Assembly: GCF_020921035.1 (NCBI RefSeq)
Contig: NC_063158.1
Span: 6,368,001 to 6,432,000, forward strand
Origin: Rhodamnia argentea
Taxonomy: Eukaryota; Streptophyta; Magnoliopsida; Myrtales; Myrtaceae
Direction: 5' to 3'
DNA: 64,000 nucleotides
Positions 1-11,989 of this stretch are shown here, piece after piece. How positions within the stretch are numbered: the stretch's first letter is position 1; each line of letters begins with the position of its first letter. Position numbers and translations under genes: made by a program. The notes under the pieces were generated by a model, which made no database searches, was not told the DNA's origin, and saw only the letters and a program-made list of their open reading frames with translations.

Positions 1-504
1 TGCAGATACTTTCAAATCCCCCAAACTTTTGACGCACCATCCGAAGCATCAAGTTTTGAAACGGAACCTTCCTTGCCCCTTCGCCAATCAAAACCAAAGT
101 TTGGGAATGTGGATTTTGATCAGATGACATCAAATTTTCCCACTGAGATCATGTGGGGTCGCTCCAATCAAATGCCAATCAGATGGTCGGGCTCTAAAGC
201 ATCCTTATCAGGGAAACACTAAATGGGGTCCCCCAAATTGCAAAGGCCCAGATCGTTCCAATCCAGGTGCCCCACTTGAGCGGCTCAAAACAAATTCTTC
301 TATTTGCTTGAACCAGTGATGACCCATGATTGGAAAGCGATGGAAAGAGAATACCTGTTTAAAAAATATTGCCACTGATTCAACTTTTACTTTGGAGCCT
401 CTCTTGTATTTTTATTGTTCTCGGACAAGTATAATTCACAAGGGAATCTTCCTAACGCATTTCATGTCTGGCAGTTGCAACGAATTCAATTTGTTTTGAG
501 AAAA
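1..504. other. Intergenic, nothing recognised
   Basis: I see no convincing reading frame, RNA or repeat end here. The sequence is ordinary AT-rich plant intergenic DNA up to the inverted-repeat element that follows. Confidence 0.5.
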
Positions 505-1172
505 TAATGCGAATGGGGGTTCCCGAACTTTGGTCCAACATGCAATATTGTCCTCGAACTTTTAATTTATTCGATGTGGTATCCGAACTTTAGCTTAATG
601 TGTAGTGTTGTCCTTGAACTTTTAATTGGTTTAATGTGGTCACTAAATTTTTGGTTCATATTCAATTTAGTCCTTGAACTATATGGAAATGCTCAATGTT
701 GTCATTTCATTAATTTTTTTGGGTCAAATCCTTCCATTAATTCAAATTAATCATAATTGTTGATTGATTTTCAATCCAGTATGTTTGTATGGTGGATAAA
801 AATAATGTCACACGTGGATTATCCACGTAAAATATTCAATTCATATTATACAATAATAATCCTTTTAATCTCTAATTTGTTCAATTAGGACAAATGATTA
901 TCCATGTTATTTGATATCCTGATTTGAGCTAAATATCTTATGTGGATAATCCACGTATAATGTTATTTTTTTTTATCCGGCGTTCACAATGAAAACTACA
1001 TTGAATTAGGAAGTTTCATTAACTTGAATTAATGTAATGATAGCATTGTTATTTCATATAGTATAGGGACTAGATTGAATATTTATCAAAATTTCATGGA
1101 CCACATTGAATAAATTACAAGTTTAGGGACAATATTAGGCCAAAGTTCGGGGACTGGTTGTATAATTATCTC
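505..1172. mobile_element. Small non-autonomous inverted-repeat element
   Basis: The left side reads 'ttcccgaactttggtcc' and the right side reads 'ggccaaagttcggggac', which are inverted copies of each other. The interior has no coding potential. It carries repeated phrases such as 'gtccttgaacttttaatt'. Related phrases occur near 18.39-18.85 kb and 62.04-62.20 kb, so this is a dispersed family. The transposase superfamily cannot be told because no clean target duplication is visible. Confidence 0.6.
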
Positions 1173-1491
1173 TTACTTTATTTATCTTCTTGTTAACGAG
1201 TGACCATGAAAACATTTCAATTTTAAAAGCACCGACAAAAAGTAGTAAAACTAAAAAATTGGGAATATCTAGTTTATTTAATTATTTAACCAGCACTTAT
1301 TAGCAAAACCCATGAAAAAAAAAAAAGAATCACGTATGCAAAAGGGATTTTATCTTTTGATATTTTAATAACATTGCTTGCTGAATGGGTTTCCTGAAGT
1401 TACTTGCTTACATAACCACATCGGGAGCACTGAGATTCTCTATTTAACAAAATGAACGGTCGAGATCAAATGTGGAGGGAGCTCGAAGCCC

Positions 1492-1499
1492 TATTTAAG
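1492..1499 (+). promoter_or_regulatory. Possible TATA box of the first MIR159-like gene
   Basis: The sequence 'tatttaag' lies about 100 bases upstream of the first foldback. It is a weaker match than the box of the second MIR159-like gene. Its role is inferred from position only. Confidence 0.3.
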
Positions 1500-1589
1500 G
1501 ACCAACATAAGTTAATATCGGACATCATCAATCAGTTCAATCAACTTCCATCTATTTTTTTTTTTGGGGGGGGGGGGACAAGGACGTTG

Positions 1590-1798
1590 GTGTCCTAAAG
1601 GGGCTCTCTGCACTCCAATTCTGATGGGAGATGAAGGGTGAAACACAGCTGCTCGTTCATGGATACCTTTAGACATGGGGACAAATCTGTGTTGGGGGGG
1701 ATTCTTTCGATCATCGTGTCTAAGGGTTTGCATGAACTTGGAGATGAGGTTACCTTGATCCCTTTTGTATTGGAGTGAAGGGAGCTCCTCAGGTTTGC
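1590..1798 (+). ncRNA. MIR159: MIR159-type microRNA precursor, copy 1
   Basis: The 3' arm holds a 21-base block at about 1770-1790 that begins 'ttggagtgaagggagctc'. This is the core of the miR159/miR319 family and matches the variant with 'GGAGTGAAGGGAGCTC' known from grapevine and other plants. The 5' arm at about 1598-1619 ('ggggctctctgcactccaat') pairs with it with few mismatches, giving a foldback of roughly 200 bases. That length is typical for this family. A second paired block lies nearer the loop ('cgttcatgg' with 'gcatgaac'), also typical because these precursors are diced from the loop downward. Known miR159 targets are GAMYB-type MYB mRNAs, while miR319 targets TCP mRNAs. I favour MIR159 from the 'GGAGTGAAGG' core and from its position beside an LRB gene. 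A run of Gs (about 1565-1577) lies just before the 5' arm. Confidence 0.85.
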
Positions 1799-1799
1799 T

Positions 1800-3890
1800 C
1801 TAACTCATCTCCTTCCCTCATCTTCTCTTTCGCCTTTTCTCAACTTTCATCGTCTTCATAAGCTGACGGGACCAAGAAATCGATACATGCATTCATCATT
1901 TGCATGAACTTTGGATGACTACTGAGCGTCGCTACAGATGAATGCGGAAACGGTTAGGATGTCTGTCTTTTCTTTTAACATATCCCGACACATCCTTCAT
2001 TTTCTCCTACTCCATTTCAGCCGAGAGAAATGGAGTTGATGAATGGAACTTTTACTAGGCTTACATTTGTCTGTTGCATGACGTGCCGGATGAATCTTGA
2101 GACCGGCTGATCTTCGGCTCTCCTGTGTCCAGTTTGGAGGGCGACTGCCTGTACTGGTGATTCTTCGGGCTTCACGGTGTTCGAAAGGAGTAGCTCCTCC
2201 AACTCTGCTGGTGAAGCAAGCATGGCACACCACTATCTACTATCCACGGCTTACACTAGGAATGATCAGGTTATGTGAACATTTATTTGTCGTCTCTAGA
2301 GACGGAATTCTTCGTTAGTATAACTGAGCGTGATGTATAGATTGAGGGATTACCAATTGTCTGTCACTTATAGCTCCAATCCTTTGTCTGCTGATGTCTG
2401 TCAAAAACTGGAATTCAACACGAGCTTGTAAGTCGAAGCGGCACTATACTGTCCGGTTGTTGTGCAAATAAGATGTCTGGCTTACTTACAGTGGCATGAT
2501 TTTTGTTTTTGGTGTACTTGAGAATTCATTTGGTATGTGATTGTGCAAGATCCACACACTTCCTTCTTTGAAGATCAATCATATTATTACACTTCTTTCT
2601 CTGTGGAAGCACCAACAAAAATCGAAATATACGGAATATTATACGCACAACATTATGGACGTAGTAACATACGAGCTGCACCTGACAACAGCGAAAAGAG
2701 CACGGAGAAACGTATGAAAAATTTCATTCCCCTGGTTCAAGTGACACGAAGAAATGACTAAGCAAACAGAAGACAACAAGAACATTTGAATGCATGCCAA
2801 ACAAGACTACTTAAAGCCACCATGGCGACCACCAACCCTCTTCTGCAATAGCTTTCCTTCTCTAGCTCTCGTATTCTTGGGTGTTGGTGGACAATTCGAC
2901 GACGACCAACCAAAATTTGCTTTCGAGAAATGTCGGGGTTTTGGAACCGTCATTATTGATTTATTTATCCATGGCCAAAGTCCTCCCAGACAGTCGGAGC
3001 CAGGATCGTCATTCATGATGTTGGCCATAGAAATCTCGTCGCAACTTGCCTTCATGCGAAGTCAAATCCGCCCAAGTTCATTCGGCCTCCAAATTAGCAA
3101 CTAGTGAAAATGATTCACATATGGAGACAATGGCGCAAGATTGCCCATGCAAACCTTCATGTTTTGAAAATGCTACATAGATTTTCCGGATGAATTAGCG
3201 TTGACTTGGGGGAATTACAACGAGTTTAGTGCAATCCAGCCTCAACAACTCAAGCTTTGATCCCATCAATCAAACCAGTCAGCTTTCAGCTTCCCTCATC
3301 GATTAGTAAAAATTCAAGGGATTATTATCATAATAGCCAGATGAGCCCACATGGCAACCAGCTAACTTATAAAATCATATTTTTCCCGGATAACACGAGG
3401 TAGTAGAACCAACAAAAGAAAACCTAGTGAGTTGATCGCATGCGACTTATGTTTAGATTCAATTATTAGTGATAGGTTAGTACTAAGACAATAAAGATTG
3501 CGCCGAAATGTTAGAAATTATTTGATTAATTCAAGAGAGAAGTAAAAATTGACTATACGAAGAGGGTGACTAGGAAATTTTAAGGATGATGTGAGAAGCC
3601 TGGTGTGGAGAATAGTTTTAGGAGCGGTCTTCTGTGGGAATTAGTTTTCTAGAGAGATGGATTTGGACAAAAATCCCCAGCAAAGCCTGTGAGGCCGAGA
3701 TCGTCTTCAATACTCGATCCCAAATCTCGGGGATTATGTATGAAATCAGAATCAGTAATGACCCTTAAATGGAAAGTTAATAGAGAGGATTATACTCATC
3801 GACCTGTAATCCTAGATTTTGCCAAAAGCCGCGGAAGGCATGACCCAAACTTTCCTTTATTTCCTGTAACGAGCCACAGTCCCATCTAAA
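1800..3890. other. Spacer between the two MIR159-like genes
   Basis: This holds the 3' part of the first primary transcript and the promoter of the second. A minus-strand open frame of 82 codons (2807-3055) and an overlapping 104-codon plus-strand frame (2790-3104) match no family I recognise. Neither has visible splice partners. I see no repeat ends. Confidence 0.45.
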
Positions 3891-3895
3891 GCTCC

Positions 3896-3903
3896 TATAT
3901 AAA
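3896..3903 (+). promoter_or_regulatory. TATA box of the second MIR159-like gene
   Basis: The sequence 'tatataaa' is a textbook plant TATA box. It lies about 115 bases before the second foldback, so a start near 3930 would place the foldback close to the 5' end of the primary transcript, as is common for plant microRNA genes. Confidence 0.6.
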
Positions 3904-4009
3904 GAACATAAGCCTTCTCTGCACAAAGGTTCATCCATAAGTCCTCTTCCTAGGAGTGACTAGGGTTTTGAGTGCTGTGCTGTGCTATGCCGTGTAATTA
4001 TACATGTGG

Positions 4010-4212
4010 TACGGATCAGAGCTCCCTCCCACACCAAATCTGAAAGGAGATGATGGCAGATTGCAGCTGCTGGTTCATGGACACCCCATGGGATGTCCTG
4101 ACCAAGAGGGGACTAAGCTGCATATTTCAGGGGCATCCCTAGGGTTTGCATGAGCTTGGAGATGAGATTGCCCCCGTCGTTTCGGTTTGGAGTGAAGGGA
4201 GTTCTGATTCGC
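4010..4212 (+). ncRNA. MIR159: MIR159-type microRNA precursor, copy 2
   Basis: The 3' arm has a 21-base block at 4186-4206 that begins 'tttggagtgaagggagtt' and ends 'ctg'. The 5' arm at about 4014-4039 ('agagctccctcccacaccaa') pairs with it. The loop-side block ('ggttcatggacacc' with 'tttgcatgagc') matches copy 1 closely. The two precursors share long stretches such as 'tagggtttgcatgagcttgg' in near-identical form, so they arose by tandem duplication about 2.4 kb apart. The mature sequence differs from copy 1 at its ends, with 'gttctg' replacing 'gctcct'. Other family members end 'GCTCTA' or 'GCTCCT', so this 3' end is unusual. A strong TATA box lies upstream, so it may be separately transcribed. 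Confidence 0.82.
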
Positions 4213-4214
4213 GC

Positions 4215-5219
4215 ACACCTTTCTTTCCAGCTGTAATCTGCATGTCCATGTTTGTGGATACGTATATCTGTTAAATAATTTCACGACAAGGACATCATAC
4301 ATGTTTCAGGACCGCATTAGGTGGGGCGCACGTACGACATCCGGGGTTGCCAGTTTTGGTCGGAGCGTTTCCATTCGAGCCGGGGCTTCCTTGCAGGGTG
4401 TTTCACGGGCCTTCAGCTAGCCGGATCTTCACGCCCCCACCCGGGGTCATCCTGTTTCGCACCGTACGCGTGAATATACGTTCGTTTGGGCTTTTTAAGG
4501 AAAGGTATGCGACTTGGATGCATGGCATGTTTCCTGGAACCACGAGGAACAAAAAGGAGCGGTTTTGAAAGAGTCAATAAGAGCTGCCCTCGGATATTCG
4601 CGTTCATTGATAGCTGGTTTAGAGATTGTCAAACATGTTAATTAACCCTCGTGACAAATTTTTGTGTTTAGCAAGAGTCGTATGTCATTGTCAACTTCTG
4701 ATTGAACGTGTTGGGAATGAAGGCAGTGCGGAGTCTATGTTGGACCTCAAATGGCTAGCACTCTTATTAAATTAAATATCCCCTAAACATTCATTTGTTT
4801 GATAAAAGCACATTTGGTAAATTTACTCATTGTTCTTTTTATCGCTCCTAATCCATAGACATGTTTTCACGAGATTTCCTGCTTCCTAACTTAATTAGCG
4901 AGATATCCATCTTCGCCTTTTGTCGAGATGAGATCTAAACTCATGAAAGTGCTAGAAATTATTACGGCATTCCGCACTTGGTAAAAACTAAGGTATCACA
5001 GGCTATCACATTAGGTAGGAAATTTATTGAACATGTTAAATATAGCGTATGCTACTTGACTTGGTCAACGGAAAAACGGAAAACATGTTATTGGTATTGC
5101 AACGTTACGTGCAAAATGTTGTTACAATCCACCAGTCAGACTTACAAGGCCTGACATTTGATTTTCTACTACTACCACTAAAAACTAATTTTCTATGAAA
5201 GGAGGTGGAATGGTATTAT
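4215..5219. other. Intergenic, nothing recognised
   Basis: AT-rich sequence without a convincing coding frame or element end. The first part is probably the tail of the second MIR159-like transcript. Confidence 0.4.
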
Positions 5220-5220
5220 T

Positions 5221-5618
5221 GACAAATGAGGTGGAATGGAATTCATTTTTTTTTTTTATGCCAATTGAGTTCTAAACTTTTGCATTTGTTCAAATTCAAT
5301 CCATCCGATCAACTTTGGATTGGTACTGATGTGGCAATTTTTAATAATTCATTTTTTTCTTTCTCCTTTTTCCTCCAGTCTGTAAAGAATTTAAAAAATA
5401 TTATTAAAATTGCCATGTTAATGTCAACGGCGCCATGTCCGGTGGTTAAAGGTCAGATGAACCGAATTGGCATAATTCCGAAAAGGTTTAGGATATTAGC
5501 AGGCCAAAGTTGGCCGAATAGATTGAATTGGTACAATTACGGAAAAGTTTAGGATTCAATGGGTATTGGCATAATTGCGATATGTTTAGGACTTTTTGGC
5601 AATTTTCCCGACAAATGG
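5221..5618. mobile_element. Small inverted-repeat element, family A, copy 1
   Basis: The right end reads 'gtttaggactttttggca' followed by 'attttcccg', the same end seen in copies near 11.99, 38.68, 42.43 and 61.30 kb. The sequence 'gacaaatg' lies both at 5221-5228 and just after the right end at 5610-5617, and looks like an 8-base target duplication. The interior has family phrases such as 'aattggtacaattacgg' and 'ccaattgagttctaaac'. It is non-coding. Superfamily is uncertain; a target duplication of 8 or 9 bases would suit hAT or Mutator. Confidence 0.6.
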
Positions 5619-5619
5619 G

Positions 5620-6700
5620 CATAGGCTTTTATTGCAATAGGCAATGTTTAATTTCTCTTTAGTTGATTTAGGAGACATTATATTATAGTTGTAATATAAT
5701 AGGAATGCCATTCATAATTACAAATTGAAAAGCCAATTAGATCTGATAACAAGGCAACAATGATGTTAATTAGGTCCAAAGCACGATTTGGGTGGGTTGG
5801 ATTGGTAGTTTCCTTCTCGTGCATGGCGTCCACTTAATTAGGTCCACGGAAGTTCGGCCCCACCTAATCATGTTGTGATGAAAATGTCATGCTCTTTAAT
5901 TCCTCGTAGCAAGGATTTTTTAGGCTCGATAGCCAATCTCGCGTTTCGCCCTTCAGACACGTCCATTGATCTGATCTAGTAGTGCCAATATACTTGACCT
6001 GTAGCTAGCGGTATAAGAATAATTAAGTACGATCAAGTTTAGTCGGTCTAATGCAGTATTTATTCTTCCTTTTACCAGAATGAAACCCCAATCCACACAA
6101 TCAAGTTTAGTCTAAATGATCGCTTGTGTTACTTAAAATAATTAATCAATGGAAAAATTTCATCGTTACCAATAACACATGTCCAAGTATGCTTCGTCAT
6201 TTACTTTTATAAGAAATATAAGCGATAATTTTAAAATTTATTATTCATTTTTCATAAAGAAGTCGAGCCTTTGTGGCATTCCCATCTCCATAATGAGGTC
6301 AAGGGATCAACACCTGAACATAAGAACGAAAATATTTGGACAAGAATTATTGATGACAATTGAAATAATTTTTATTGATTAATTATTTAAAGTGAAATAA
6401 GCGATTAATCATTCATTTTTCACGAAACAAACGTATTGAAATGAATAGACACCTGAACATAATAAAAAAGAGCTAAAGAATATGAAGTTTCTCCGTTTCA
6501 CGATGCCCTAGTATTTTGAACTTCGGTTTTTCTGCCCTGTAGCACAGCATGGTTAGAGTGTTCTTCGGACAAAGGGAAGTCATCAAGCTTTGACCCCGAA
6601 AATGGGTGGGACCCCTTCCACGTCAGCATCTGTATGTGTAGCGACAATTCAACAACGATCTACAATTTCCTTCCTGGTCACATGACAGCACCGCGCCCAA
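5620..6700. other. Intergenic upstream of the LRB gene
   Basis: No gene recognised. The last few hundred bases should hold the promoter of the BTB gene. I could not pick a convincing TATA box. Confidence 0.4.
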
Positions 6701-6939
6701 CGGCAGGACTTAGACCCGAACCCCAACTAACCGCTGCTAAAAATCGGAACTTTGAACGTCGAGCATAGTCCAAATCGAGATTTTGTTGCCCAAAAAGCAT
6801 CCCCGGCTTCCTCCACCCTCTCGTCTCCCATTCCTCCAGATAACGCCAGCTCACCAAATCGCTTCGAGGGCTTCGTCTTCGTCTTCGTCTCCGTCTCCTC
6901 CTTTGTCTCTCTCGTTCGTTTTGGGTTGTACGCACGGGG

Positions 6940-9900
6940 ATGCGTGAGATGGGGTCGGATCTGTTTGACCCGAGGTCGGAGATGGAGCCGCAGTTCTCGC
7001 AGTCGTCCGACGGGAACTTCGGGTTCGCGTTCAACGACAGCAACTTCTCCGACCGGGTGCTCCGGATCGAAGTCGTCGGTGGGCCGTCGGAGTGCAGATC
7101 GGACGGCGAGGGCGGCTGTTGCACCAGTATTGCCGATTGGGCCCGTCTGAGGAAGAGGAGGCGAGAAGATGGTAGGAAGGAGACGGGTAAAATTTTTTTT
7201 TTTTTCCGCTCCTTTCTTTTGCCCTTTTAAAGTTTTGATTTTTTTTTTCTTATATTGATGAGCTGGTAGCTGAGGAAACAAAACGAGAAATGATGATTTT
7301 GAGCTTTTGTCTTAGTTCCGATTTTCTTGTGTGTATATGATGATTTCGGCGGTTCGATGCTGGTTTGAAGCTCCATGAATGGTGGTTTATCTCCCATCTC
7401 TCATCTGTTTCTTTTTGGGTTTATTCTGTGAGTTTGCCTAGAAAAACATGTGGAAGAAAAAGGGTGATTGTATATCAAAACTAGAGGCTTTTGTGTTCGT
7501 TTCTGGAAATTGTTTTCATTGACTCAGTTGTCTCAAGGAGAGAAGGTGAATGCCGCGACTGGTTCTATAAATGGACAAGAAAAAGATCTATACACGCATT
7601 CCTAATTTTACCACGTTTTCTCCTGAAAGATATTTAAGAATGAAAAGCACCCTGAACATGTGAAATCATAAAACGTGCTTTAAGTTATCATTTCCGTTTC
7701 TCGCTTTACTATCTAGACCACTAGTGTTTGCAAAAAATTGATTGAGTCCGAAACGTGCTTTTACAGTCTGGACTAAATTATAAAACGTGCTTAAGTTCTT
7801 GATGTAATATTGAGTCTGAAACAGCTAATTTCACCTGCTAGATGTAGTTGATTGTTTAACTAGACCATTTCACTGGAGTCATATGGTCGTGTACATTTCA
7901 ATATCTAAACCCACAATTTCTTTGCTTAAAAACAGAATTTCTTGCTAGCTTTAAAATTATAGTTGAGATTCTGCCGTGTGACATAGCACGCTTGTATTTG
8001 TCGTTGCAGTTGTCTTGTTTCGGTTAGTTTCTACACCTTGACCTGCCCTTTTAACATTGGTAAGTCGGAAATCCCCAGCCTACTGATCAGGATGAGGGGT
8101 ACATGTTCATGACATTTTCCACTTTCATGGAACTAGTGAAAGGGGTGCGTGGGTAGGGTAGCAACTTGCAACAGCTATCTAAGCTGCTTCACAGCCTATT
8201 ATTTTTTTCCTTGTTTCACGACCATGAACTTTACGAACTAGTCCTATGTGTGCAGTCTTAGTGTACTCCAATGGCTGAATCTTGAAATAGTTGCCGGACC
8301 AGTTGCACCTTGATCGGTTTCTATCTGTTTACAGCAATGATGTTTAGAAGAATAGTTGCTGGACCAGTTGCACCTTGATTGGTTTCTATATGTTTACAGC
8401 AATGATGCTTAGAAAGTGTTCACTATTTACAGTTTCCTGTGTTTTCTGACCCTTTACATCTTATGTGCACTTTTGGTGCCTGTTTACTTAGGCGTCATTG
8501 GCTGGTGCTAACTATACGTCTGTTTCATCTATTTCCAGCTCTTGATATCACTGTATGCCCTGAGGAGCAGATTCTTAATGAGCCTGACATGGACGACTGT
8601 GATGGCTGTGAAAATCTGGATGATGCAGTTGCAATGGTTGAAGAGTCACCATCAGGTACTAAATGTTTCTTTTATGTGTGTCTCCTTGTTAGTTTTCCTC
8701 TTTCAATAGTTTCCTTCACATAAAGCTAGGAGATCAGAGATTTAAAAGAACATGATGGATGGTCGGAGAAAGAAAATCAGGAGATGGTTGTAATACATTA
8801 AACTGGGTTCAAGATCCTGCATTATATTAGGTGCGGAGTCAAGGTTGTATTGGGCAGTCCAATGACTGCATATACCACTCTTTTCCTCATGCTTACTTCC
8901 CAATCATAAGTTGTAATTCCTAATACTAAATTTTAGGACTTTGGTTAAATACATGGGATGTATTCAGGGAAAATTTGTTGTCCATCTTTTGTCATATGAC
9001 ACTAAACCCATCTTGGTAATCTCTTAGGCGATGAAGCGGCAAGTAGCAATGACTCAGGCTGGAGCATGGACTCTTCCACAGTTTTGAAAATTAAGACACT
9101 GCACATCAGCAGTCCTATCTTAGCTGCAAAAAGTCCATTCTTTTACAAGGTGATCTTTTTCATTGTATGATAATTTCGAATGTTTATTTATTGAGCGCTT
9201 ATTATTGACTCTTTTCATTGATATCTTACTTGTAGCTCTTCTCAAATGGTATGAGGGAGTCAGAACAACGGCACGTAACTCTGCGCATCAATGCATCTGG
9301 TATAAAAGTCCTCTTTGTCCTTTTTTCTCTTTCATGTGCTAATGCTTTTCCAACATTTTTTTTCCCTCATTTCGGTTTTTGTTCTGCATTGAGATTGCTG
9401 CATGTCATGTGATACAAGCTGTTATGTGTATCTTTGGGCATACATGCGTATGATTATTATTTCACGTAGGATGCCATTGTACGTATAACATTCAATTGTG
9501 CTTGTCCATGTTGGCTGTGTAACTTGATTTTTCTACTTATTGCTTGACACAGAGGAAGCGGCCCTCATGGAACTTCTAAATTTCATGTACAGCACTACCC
9601 TGTCTGCAAATACTGCTCCTGCTTTACTTGATGTGCTGATGGCTGCTGACAAATTTGAAGTGGCGTCCTGCATGAGGTATTGCAGTCGACTGCTGCGAAA
9701 TTTGCCTATGACACCTGATTCTGCATTACTTTATTTAGAGCTCCCATCCAGCGTTCTGATGGGTGAAGCTGTCCAGCCCTTGACTGATGCAGCGAAGCAG
9801 TATCTTGCCGCACGTTACAAGGACATAAACAGGTTACTATTCCTTAGATCATCTGATGAATGGCTTTTCTTTTACCTCCTGTCTTTCTACTCTTATCTGA

Positions 9901-10810
9901 CTCCCAAATTAGATCGATTTAGGCTAATGAAATTCGAAACAGTTTTGGACAGAAAAACCTTGGCTTCAACCATAAGTCTTTTCCATTTTGAAATAGGTAT
10001 CAAGAAGAAGTGATGGGCCTGCCTCTTGCTGGGATCGAGGCCATTCTGTCTTGTGACGATCTACAGGTTGCATCGGAAGACGCGGTGTATGACTTTATCT
10101 TGAGATGGGCTAGAGGCCAATATCCAGTATTGGAGGAGCGACGTGAGGTTCTAGGATCACGGCTGGCACGATACATACGCTTTCCTTATATGTCCTGTAG
10201 AAAGCTTAAGAAGGTTTTGTCGTGTAATGACTTTGACCATGAAGTTGCATCAAAGCTCGTGCTTGAGGCCCTCTTCTTCAAAGCAGAGGCCCCGCACCGG
10301 CAACGAACCCTAGCAGCTGAAGAATGCACAACATCAAACCGCCGTTTCGTGGAGAGGGCCTATAAATATCGACCCGTTAAGGTTGTTGAGTTTGAACTTC
10401 CTAGGCAGCAGTGTGTGGTTTACCTGGATTTGAAGAAGGAAGAATGCACAAATCTTTTTCCATCCGGACGAGTTTACTCTCAAGCATTCCACTTGGGTGG
10501 ACAAGGATTCTTTCTCTCGGCTCATTGCAACATGGACCAGCAAAGCTCGTTCCATTGCTTTGGGCTGTTTCTTGGCATGCAAGAGAAGGGATCTGTGACT
10601 TTTGCTGTGGATTATGAATTCGCGGCCAGATCGAAACCCACGGAGGAGTACATGAGTAAGTACAAGGGCAACTACACATTTACCGGTGGAAAAGCTGTTG
10701 GTTACCGCAATCTCTTTGCGATACCATGGACTAACTTCATGGCCGAGGACAGCCACTACTTCATCAACGGTATCCTTCATCTGAGAGCCGAGCTTACCAT
10801 CAGAAACTGA
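6940..10810 (+). CDS. POB1: LRB/POB1-type BTB-BACK protein (CUL3 substrate adaptor)
   Basis: Six exons join cleanly at GT-AG borders: 6940-7186, 8539-8655, 9028-9149, 9236-9299, 9553-9832 and 9997-10810, giving 547 residues. The family (Arabidopsis LRB1/POB1, LRB2, LRB3) is about 560 residues long. These proteins bring substrates to nuclear CUL3 ubiquitin ligases and damp red-light signalling by acting on phytochrome and PIF3. The N-terminus has '[14 protein letters not shown]' and the basic run 'RKRRRED', a likely nuclear signal. The BTB fold covers about residues 33-230 ('[19 protein letters not shown]', '[10 protein letters not shown]'), followed by BACK ('[19 protein letters not shown]'). 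The C-terminal half ('[20 protein letters not shown]') is almost identical to LRB1/2. Start chosen because [10 protein letters not shown] aligns with the family start. Intron 1 (1.35 kb) contains a 65-bp tandem duplication. Confidence 0.93.
8287..8416. repeat. 65-bp tandem duplication in intron 1 of the LRB gene
   Basis: The phrase 'gaccagttgcaccttgat' and its surroundings occur twice, 65 bases apart, with few differences. It lies 120-250 bases before exon 2. Confidence 0.85.
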
Positions 10811-11490
10811 CTACTCTCCTCTAATCCAGGTGTCATGTTAACGTGGTTGGCTTCTAACTAGCCCTGACCATTTTCTTTTGCTACAACAGTCTCTCTCCCT
10901 CTTCGAGAGGTTGAGGCGATTGCGAGATACTGCTACTGCAATTTGCATAAATTTTACTGTCATACGAATGAGGAGAAAATGTTATTGTGGAGAAGTCATT
11001 TTTTCCCAAGAATGTAGCTCGATGTTAACTGCCTAAGTAGCTATCTACGTTACTGAGGATTTGTCTTATCAGCTTCACATATATGTATGTTCTTAAAGCG
11101 GAGTCGAAATTCATCTTGTTGGAGGCATATAAGAAACATTCCTTAATAGGGTATATTGGATTTGGTTCCTTGCGTTCTTGAAATCTAACGCAAGTAACAG
11201 TAGTTGAAAGATGAGTTGGGGAACGGATGACCACCGAATCTTATGAAGTCGAGTATTTTTAAGCCTTCTGCATATGTTATCCAGCAGGTATGCTTCTGCC
11301 ATCCTAGATTTCATAGCCCGGATAATAAGCTTCGCATGTGGAGAAAATAAAACTAGATCACAGGATAGATCAGAGAGAGGAAACTACAGTTGTGAGGCCT
11401 AAGATTATGGCCTTTCTATCATCAATTTCCTGTGACTTTAGACGCTATGAGGGCTTAAGTGCAGGAAACATTTTGGTTCTCTTCGCATTC
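10811..11490. other. 3' region of the LRB gene and spacer
   Basis: The 3' untranslated region follows the stop at 10808-10810. Beyond about 11.1 kb I recognise nothing coding. Confidence 0.4.
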
Positions 11491-11986
11491 AAACAATTAT
11501 TCAAAAAAGTCTTAAATCTATTACACTTTCGTCAATTACGCCAGCTGATATTGACGTACATGATTTTAAATAATATTTTTACATTTTTTAAAAGAATTTC
11601 TTTACATATCTTTTTACTTTTTTCTTTTCTTTGTTTATATATTTATATATGTGTGTGTGTGTGTGTGTGGCTAGCGACCTATCAGGCAGTCGCTTAGATC
11701 CAGGCAAGGGAGGCAAGGGCCAAAACCCTCACTTGTTGGCTGACATGGGTGACTGGTCAAGTCGTAGACCACAAATGTTTAAAAAAAAAAACTTGAAAAA
11801 AATAAAAATATTATTAAAAATTATCATGTTAAGTGCACCGTGCTATGTAGGATGGTTAGCGTACACGTCATGTATTCAATTGACAAAAAGTAAAAATAGT
11901 GAGAATTCAACTGACCAAAAAAAAAAAAATTTAAAAACTGAATTAACAAAATTGTAATAAGTTTAGGATTTTGATCATTTTTCCCG
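11491..11986. mobile_element. Small inverted-repeat element, family A, copy 2
   Basis: The left end 'tcaaaaaagtcttaaatcta' and the right end 'taagtttaggattttgatca' are imperfect inverted copies and match the ends of the other family A copies. It contains a (TG)n run at about 11650-11668 and several A-rich tracts. It is non-coding and more decayed than the 5.2-kb copy. Confidence 0.55.
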
Positions 11987-11989
11987 CTC

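Noticed and set aside
2790-3104. Overlapping 104- and 82-codon frames between the microRNA genes
   Set aside because: No family resemblance; probably chance open frames in spacer DNA.
1590-4212. Degenerate LTR pair as an explanation of the 1.6/4.1-kb repeats
   Set aside because: The repeated part is only about 200 bases and forms stems with the miR159 core in the 3' arm, which fits microRNA precursors much better.
6678-7281. Minus-strand and alternative plus-strand frames over LRB exon 1
   Set aside because: They overlap the 5' leader and exon 1 of a gene whose protein matches the LRB family closely.
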